Source: Adhaeribacter aerolatus (GTDB lineage: Bacteria; Bacteroidota; Bacteroidia; Cytophagales; Hymenobacteraceae). From it: 64,000 bases of DNA. Of this stretch, positions 60,147 through 64,000 are shown in pieces. Position numbers and translations under genes: made by a program. Below the pieces are notes generated by a model that made no database searches, was not told the origin of the DNA, and worked only from the letters and a program-made list of their open reading frames with translations. The stretch is taken from positions 1 through 64,000 of the forward strand of contig NZ_BJYS01000010.1 in NCBI RefSeq assembly GCF_007991635.1, written 5' to 3'. Within the stretch, counting starts at the first letter, position 1; each line of letters begins with the position of its first letter.

Positions 60147-61268
60147 TTAAACCCGCACATAAATTTTCCGTTTGTCGAGCAGATAACCAACCAGCCAACA
60201 GCATAACATAAAAGTTATAGCAAATAAAAATGAGCCTATATAACCTCCCAACAGCATAAATAAGCTCCGGTAAATAGCCTTGTATAAGCTTGAATCGCCT
60301 ACCCGGAAGAAATTTAATAAAATAGCGCCTACCTCCGACAACAGGTAAATAAATAATGGGTTACGGCCAAATACTTTAAAAAAGTATGTCCAGTTGGTTT
60401 TATGCAGTAGTTCAATTACGTACACCAGCATACCCAATAAAATACAATCCAGGCCTACGGTAAGGGTAACAAAAGAACTCGTCCATAACTTTTTGTTAAT
60501 CGGGAAAACTAAGTTCCAGGCGTAGGAAATGGCCAGCAACAGACAGCCGATGAGTAACAGTTTGGCTAAAGCCTCAAAATTATTCCCTTTCTTTTGCAAG
60601 AAATAGCCAATGGCATACCCGGCCGTTACATTGGCTACGGCCGGCAACGTACTCAATAATCCTTCCGGGTCAAAAGGCACACCTTCGCCCCTATATAAAT
60701 GTTGCGAGCCAATGAGCCACGTATCTAGTTTCAGAACAGCATTACCGTGCAGGGTTAACTCAGCTCCCGGTTCTCCAAACAGCAGCAGCAGCGCCCAGTA
60801 CAGGAATAAACCAAAAATTGAAATGATTAAGGCTCTTTTCCAGTTGAGGAAGTATATCAGAACTGCGGCAATGCCGTAGGCCAGGGCAATCCGTTGTAAA
60901 ACACCAAAAATACGGGTGGTACCAATTGGGTTAAAAACCAAACGCTGCTCTTCCCAGTGCACAAACGGAAACCAGTACATGAGGTAACCCAGCAGAAAAA
61001 TAATGAAAGTACGTTTGAATATTTTGCCTAATACCTGACCTTGGGTTAATGCCTGGTAGCGGGGCATTACAAAACTCATGGCATTGCCAACCGCAAATAA
61101 AAAAGAAGGAAAAACCAAATCTGTCGGGGTAAAGCCGTGCCAGCGGGCATGCAGCAACGGACTAAAAGTAGTAGCGCCATTACCGGGTGTGTTTACAATA
61201 ATCATAAAACAGACCGTCATACCCCGGAATACATCCAGGGCCGTAAATCGTTGGGTAGAAACAGACAT
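60147..61268 (-). CDS. HGSNAT-like membrane acyltransferase (DUF5009-type)
   Basis: A 373-residue membrane protein with about ten hydrophobic segments. The N-terminal motif RFTALDVFRGMTVCFMIIVN and HARWHGFTPTDLVFPSFLFAVGNAM are hallmarks of the heparan-alpha-glucosaminide N-acetyltransferase/NagX family; the His in the second block is the likely acyl carrier. Bacteroidota members acetylate sugars across the membrane, presumably on cell-wall or glycan parts. The substrate is not determinable here. Monocistronic. Confidence 0.85.
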   Translation of the reverse strand: MSVSTQRFTALDVFRGMTVCFMIIVNTPGNGATTFSPLLHARWHGFTPTDLVFPSFLFAVGNAMSFVMPRYQALTQGQVLGKIFKRTFIIFLLGYLMYWFPFVHWEEQRLVFNPIGTTRIFGVLQRIALAYGIAAVLIYFLNWKRALIISIFGLFLYWALLLLFGEPGAELTLHGNAVLKLDTWLIGSQHLYRGEGVPFDPEGLLSTLPAVANVTAGYAIGYFLQKKGNNFEALAKLLLIGCLLLAISYAWNLVFPINKKLWTSSFVTLTVGLDCILLGMLVYVIELLHKTNWTYFFKVFGRNPLFIYLLSEVGAILLNFFRVGDSSLYKAIYRSLFMLLGGYIGSFLFAITFMLCCWLVGYLLDKRKIYVRV

Positions 61269-61481
61269 AAGGTATTATTATGGGCTCTCTGATTGATGAA
61301 TATTTTAACCAGCCTTAAATATTTGCCGGACCTTCTAAATATATTGAATAGTTTAAATCTATTCAGCACTTTGTACTCAAACCTGCATAAAAAACTACTT
61401 TGCCCACGCTACCTATCCACTGTATTTTAGGCCGTATTTTCTGAAAGTCAGCTGCTACTTATTTCAAACTTTTAGACTTCC

Positions 61482-62660
61482 TTAATCGGGTAAATCACCT
61501 GGCGTTTTCTTACTTCCCCGGTACAATTCAAATTTTAGCAATCGGCATTCAATGGCGCCATTGTATAAAGGTATCCGGCGGGAGGTACGCAGCCCAATCT
61601 GCTTCGCTGCTTCCAAATTACCGGTAAATACATAAGCATCGTAGCCCGAGAAATTTGACTTTAAGGTATCGCCAATGGCTTTGTACAATTGATTAATATT
61701 TTCTTCATCGGTGCCCAACCGCTCGCCGTAAGGTGGATTAAGCATCACCACTCCCCTGTCGCCAATGGCTTTTGCTTCCCGCAAATCGCGCATCCGCACC
61801 CGAATTTCATCTTCCAGATTGGCCTGGGTAATATTGTTGCGGGCCGCTTCTATGTAATCCCGATCTATATCCGAACCAATAATTTCCAGGTCGCCTTCGG
61901 GCAAACGCTTGGCTTGGGCCTCCGTTACTAATGATTCATAAAGCGCCTGATCAAAATCGGGCCACTGGGTAAAACCAAAATTACCTTGCCGGTATAAGCC
62001 CGGCGCAATGTTGTAGGCAATCAAAGCCGCCTCAATTAACAAAGTTCCCGAACCGCACATCGGGTCTATAAAAGGCGATTTCCGGTCCCAACCTGATAGT
62101 AAAATCAGGCCGGCAGCCAGTACCTCGTTCAGCGGCGCCACGTTGGTCTGGAGGCGATAGCCCCGCCGGTGCAGCGAATCACCGGAAGCATCGAGTGCCA
62201 GGGTCAAGTTATTTTCGTGCATGTGCAGGTTCAGCCGGATATCGGGTCGGGTAACATCAACGTCGGGCCGGCGGCCGGTTTTATGGCGGAACTGATCGAC
62301 AATGGCATCTTTCGTAAGCTGCGACAAAAACAAAGAGTGCTGAAAGGTAGATTTACTGACCACCGCATTAATGGCAAACGACTGGTCTAAATTTATAAAA
62401 TCCTGCCACCGGATGCGGCTCACTTTCCGGTACAAATCTTCTTCGTCGCGCACGTAAAAAGAGGCAAAGGGCACCAGTATCCGGATAGCCGTCCGGCACC
62501 AAAGGTTGGCGGCGTATAACAACCGTTTATCCCCGCTAAACTCTACGGCTCGTGTTACTACTTTTATATCGCGGGCGCCTAACTGCCGGAGTTCTTCGGC
62601 CAAAACTTCTTCCAGCCCAAACTGGGTGGTAGCGGTAATTTCAAAAAAATTGTTTTTCAT
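61482..62660 (-). CDS. THUMP-domain class I SAM-dependent RNA methyltransferase
   Basis: A 392-residue RNA methyltransferase related to the N-terminal half of RlmL (23S rRNA m2G). An N-terminal THUMP domain (about 50-155), then the UPF0020 methyltransferase with SAM motif FIDPMCGSGTLLIEAALIAY and catalytic NPPYGERLG. Start ITATTQFGLEEVLAEELRQL is typical of this group, which also includes Trm14-type tRNA enzymes; rRNA is more likely. Divergent from murB. Confidence 0.88.
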   Translation of the reverse strand: MKNNFFEITATTQFGLEEVLAEELRQLGARDIKVVTRAVEFSGDKRLLYAANLWCRTAIRILVPFASFYVRDEEDLYRKVSRIRWQDFINLDQSFAINAVVSKSTFQHSLFLSQLTKDAIVDQFRHKTGRRPDVDVTRPDIRLNLHMHENNLTLALDASGDSLHRRGYRLQTNVAPLNEVLAAGLILLSGWDRKSPFIDPMCGSGTLLIEAALIAYNIAPGLYRQGNFGFTQWPDFDQALYESLVTEAQAKRLPEGDLEIIGSDIDRDYIEAARNNITQANLEDEIRVRMRDLREAKAIGDRGVVMLNPPYGERLGTDEENINQLYKAIGDTLKSNFSGYDAYVFTGNLEAAKQIGLRTSRRIPLYNGAIECRLLKFELYRGSKKTPGDLPD

Positions 62661-62826
62661 GCGGTTCCGGCAAGAATGCTGATGGTTTTGAATGAAGGCT
62701 TAAACTTAAAGCAAAAATATTATTACGAAGTTATTTTAATTTTCTATGGTTCTTAATCAACTTTAATATTTACTTTTTAATCATACACGCGACGCTGCTT
62801 GCGTTTATGTTTAAATTATTTAGGCA

Positions 62827-62853
62827 TTGCAGCAGGTTTTGTGCTTATTTTTG
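62827..62853 (+). promoter_or_regulatory. Putative promoter of murB
   Basis: TTG at 62827-62829 and TATTTTTG at 62846-62853 fit the -33 and -7 elements with about 16 nt between; the ATG is 22 bp on. Confidence 0.45.
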
Positions 62854-62874
62854 CAGGAAGGTTAAAAATACCCG

Positions 62875-63891
62875 ATGAATTTAAGATATAATTACCCCCT
62901 TAAGAACCTGAACACCTTTGGCATAGATGTAGTGGCAAAGCAATTTGCCAGTTTCTCGTCCGTTACCGAATTGCAGGAGTTACTAAAGCTTCCCGAGATA
63001 GATAAGAATAATTTGCTGGTGCTGGGAGGCGGCAGCAACGTATTATTTACGCAAAATTTTGCGGGTACGGTGCTGCTCAACCGAATCGAAGGCATTAATA
63101 TATTGTCGGAAGATGAAGATGTGGCCCTGGTAGAAGCCGGTGGTGGCGTAACCTGGCACGATTTGGTATTATTTGCCATAGATAAAGAACTCGGCGGTAT
63201 TGAAAACCTCTCCCTGATACCCGGAACGGTGGGGGCCGCGCCTTTGCAAAATATCGGCGCTTATGGTGTAGAATTAAAAGATGTTTTTTATATCCTCGAA
63301 GCCGTAGAAATTAGCACGGGTAAAATCAGCACTTTTAACGCCGAGCAATGTAATTTCGGCTACCGCGAAAGTATTTTTAAGAAAACTCTGAAAGGCCAAT
63401 ATATTGTAACGCACGTTGTTTTACAGTTAAGTAAAAAACCGGTATTTAATACATCTTACGGGGCCATTAGTAACACCCTGGAAGCCATGCAAGTTAAGAA
63501 CATTACTTTAAAAGCCTTAAGCGATGCGGTTATTGCTATCCGGCAAAGCAAATTGCCCGACCCGGCCCTTATTGGTAATGCCGGTTCTTTTTTTAAAAAC
63601 CCGGAAATCTCACCAGAGCAGTTTGCAGATCTAAAAGAACAATATCCCGCTATTCCGAGTTACCCGGCTGCTCATGGCAATATTAAGGTACCGGCCGGCT
63701 GGCTGATTGAACACTGCGGCTGGAAAGGCAAGAAAATAAATAATTATGGCGTACATAAAGACCAGGCCCTGGTGCTGGTAAATTACGGTGGCGCCGAAGG
63801 AAATCAAATTCGTGCCCTGGCCTATGAAATAATAGAATCGGTGCGGCAAAAATTTGGCATTACGCTGCAGCCCGAAGTAAATATTATTTAA
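62875..63891 (+). CDS. murB: UDP-N-acetylenolpyruvoylglucosamine reductase (MurB)
   Basis: A 338-residue FAD enzyme (EC 1.3.1.98) that reduces the MurA product. FAD-binding region LVLGGGSNVLF and NLSLIPGTVGAAPLQNIGAY; catalytic Arg in FGYRESIFK, Ser in NAGSFFKNPEIS, Glu in the terminal LQPEVNII. It is the longer, E. coli-like type I form. Encoded 3 kb from murA but not in the same operon. It ends just before the window's right edge. Confidence 0.95.
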   Translation: MNLRYNYPLKNLNTFGIDVVAKQFASFSSVTELQELLKLPEIDKNNLLVLGGGSNVLFTQNFAGTVLLNRIEGINILSEDEDVALVEAGGGVTWHDLVLFAIDKELGGIENLSLIPGTVGAAPLQNIGAYGVELKDVFYILEAVEISTGKISTFNAEQCNFGYRESIFKKTLKGQYIVTHVVLQLSKKPVFNTSYGAISNTLEAMQVKNITLKALSDAVIAIRQSKLPDPALIGNAGSFFKNPEISPEQFADLKEQYPAIPSYPAAHGNIKVPAGWLIEHCGWKGKKINNYGVHKDQALVLVNYGGAEGNQIRALAYEIIESVRQKFGITLQPEVNII

Positions 63892-63939
63892 AGTACTTTT
63901 AAATACTTCTTTTATAAAGATTAATTTAATCAATAATCC

Positions 63940-63966
63940 GGCTCAAGTATTCCTTGGGCCATTTTG
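63940..63966 (+). terminator. Weak terminator after murB
   Basis: An 8-bp stem with one G-T wobble (63940-63947 with 63953-63960) followed by ATTTTG, 48 bp after murB. Confidence 0.5.
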
Positions 63967-64000
63967 CTTATTTATAGCGAGTGCCTCCTACTTTTAGTAC

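Noticed and set aside
1-64000. tRNA, rRNA, prophage or transposase genes
   Set aside because: No cloverleaf with a TTC-arm, no rRNA-like stretch and no transposase or integrase motif could be found by reading.

Overview
The window looks like the chromosome of a Bacteroidota member of the Cytophagales, most likely a Hymenobacteraceae/Adhaeribacter-like bacterium. This is inferred from a type IX secretion C-terminal domain with SprB repeats, TAnnTTTG-type promoter boxes without clear Shine-Dalgarno sites, an acidic lipoprotein export signal, families typical of the phylum (DUF4290, DUF4142, DUF4202, DUF3109, NIPSNAP, M56/BlaI pairs) and a MurA with Asp in place of the usual active-site Cys. No rRNA, tRNA, CRISPR array, insertion sequence or prophage was seen.

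Layout. 0-20 kb is accessory metabolism: a DUF1080 (3-keto-disaccharide hydrolase-like) lipoprotein, an SDR dehydrogenase, a divergent Nramp-like transporter, two paralogous Tat-type Gfo/Idh/MocA oxidoreductases, an LPG-synthase-like membrane protein, a GT2 glycosyltransferase, an orphan DppC-type permease followed by a GAF-SpoIIE phosphatase, an ArsR regulator with a DsbA/FrnE oxidoreductase, a broken nucleoside hydrolase gene and a PhoD-like phosphatase. 20-29 kb holds a DEAD-box helicase, two cold-shock genes flanking a small ORF, a NIPSNAP protein, a deaminase, PhnA, RmlD, a second GT2, and two inverted copies of a 140-bp dispersed repeat. 29-34 kb has a large T9SS-exported protein (predicted seven-bladed propeller plus three SprB repeats) and, next to it, an AT-rich two-gene DUF262-HEPN cassette that is the best candidate for a defence or toxin-like system.

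34-64 kb is mostly core: DUF4202-MBL-Dabb; ruvC; a sugar isomerase-like protein; greA-HIT; rsmA-mgtE-hydroxyacid dehydrogenase; an M17 aminopeptidase; the operon pdxA-yceD-rpmF-plsX-fabH-efp-accB-accC, which links the start of fatty-acid synthesis to translation; a BlaI/M56 regulatory pair with two perfect dyads upstream; a UvrD/PcrA helicase; DUF4290-murA; an HGSNAT-like acyltransferase; a THUMP RNA methyltransferase; and murB.

The Gfo/Idh enzymes, DUF1080 protein and TIM-barrel isomerase fit a scattered 3-keto-sugar pathway, as known in Bacteroidota, but they are not in one operon here. Many convergent gene pairs are separated by strong bidirectional hairpin terminators, and several intergenic gaps carry palindromic REP-like elements.
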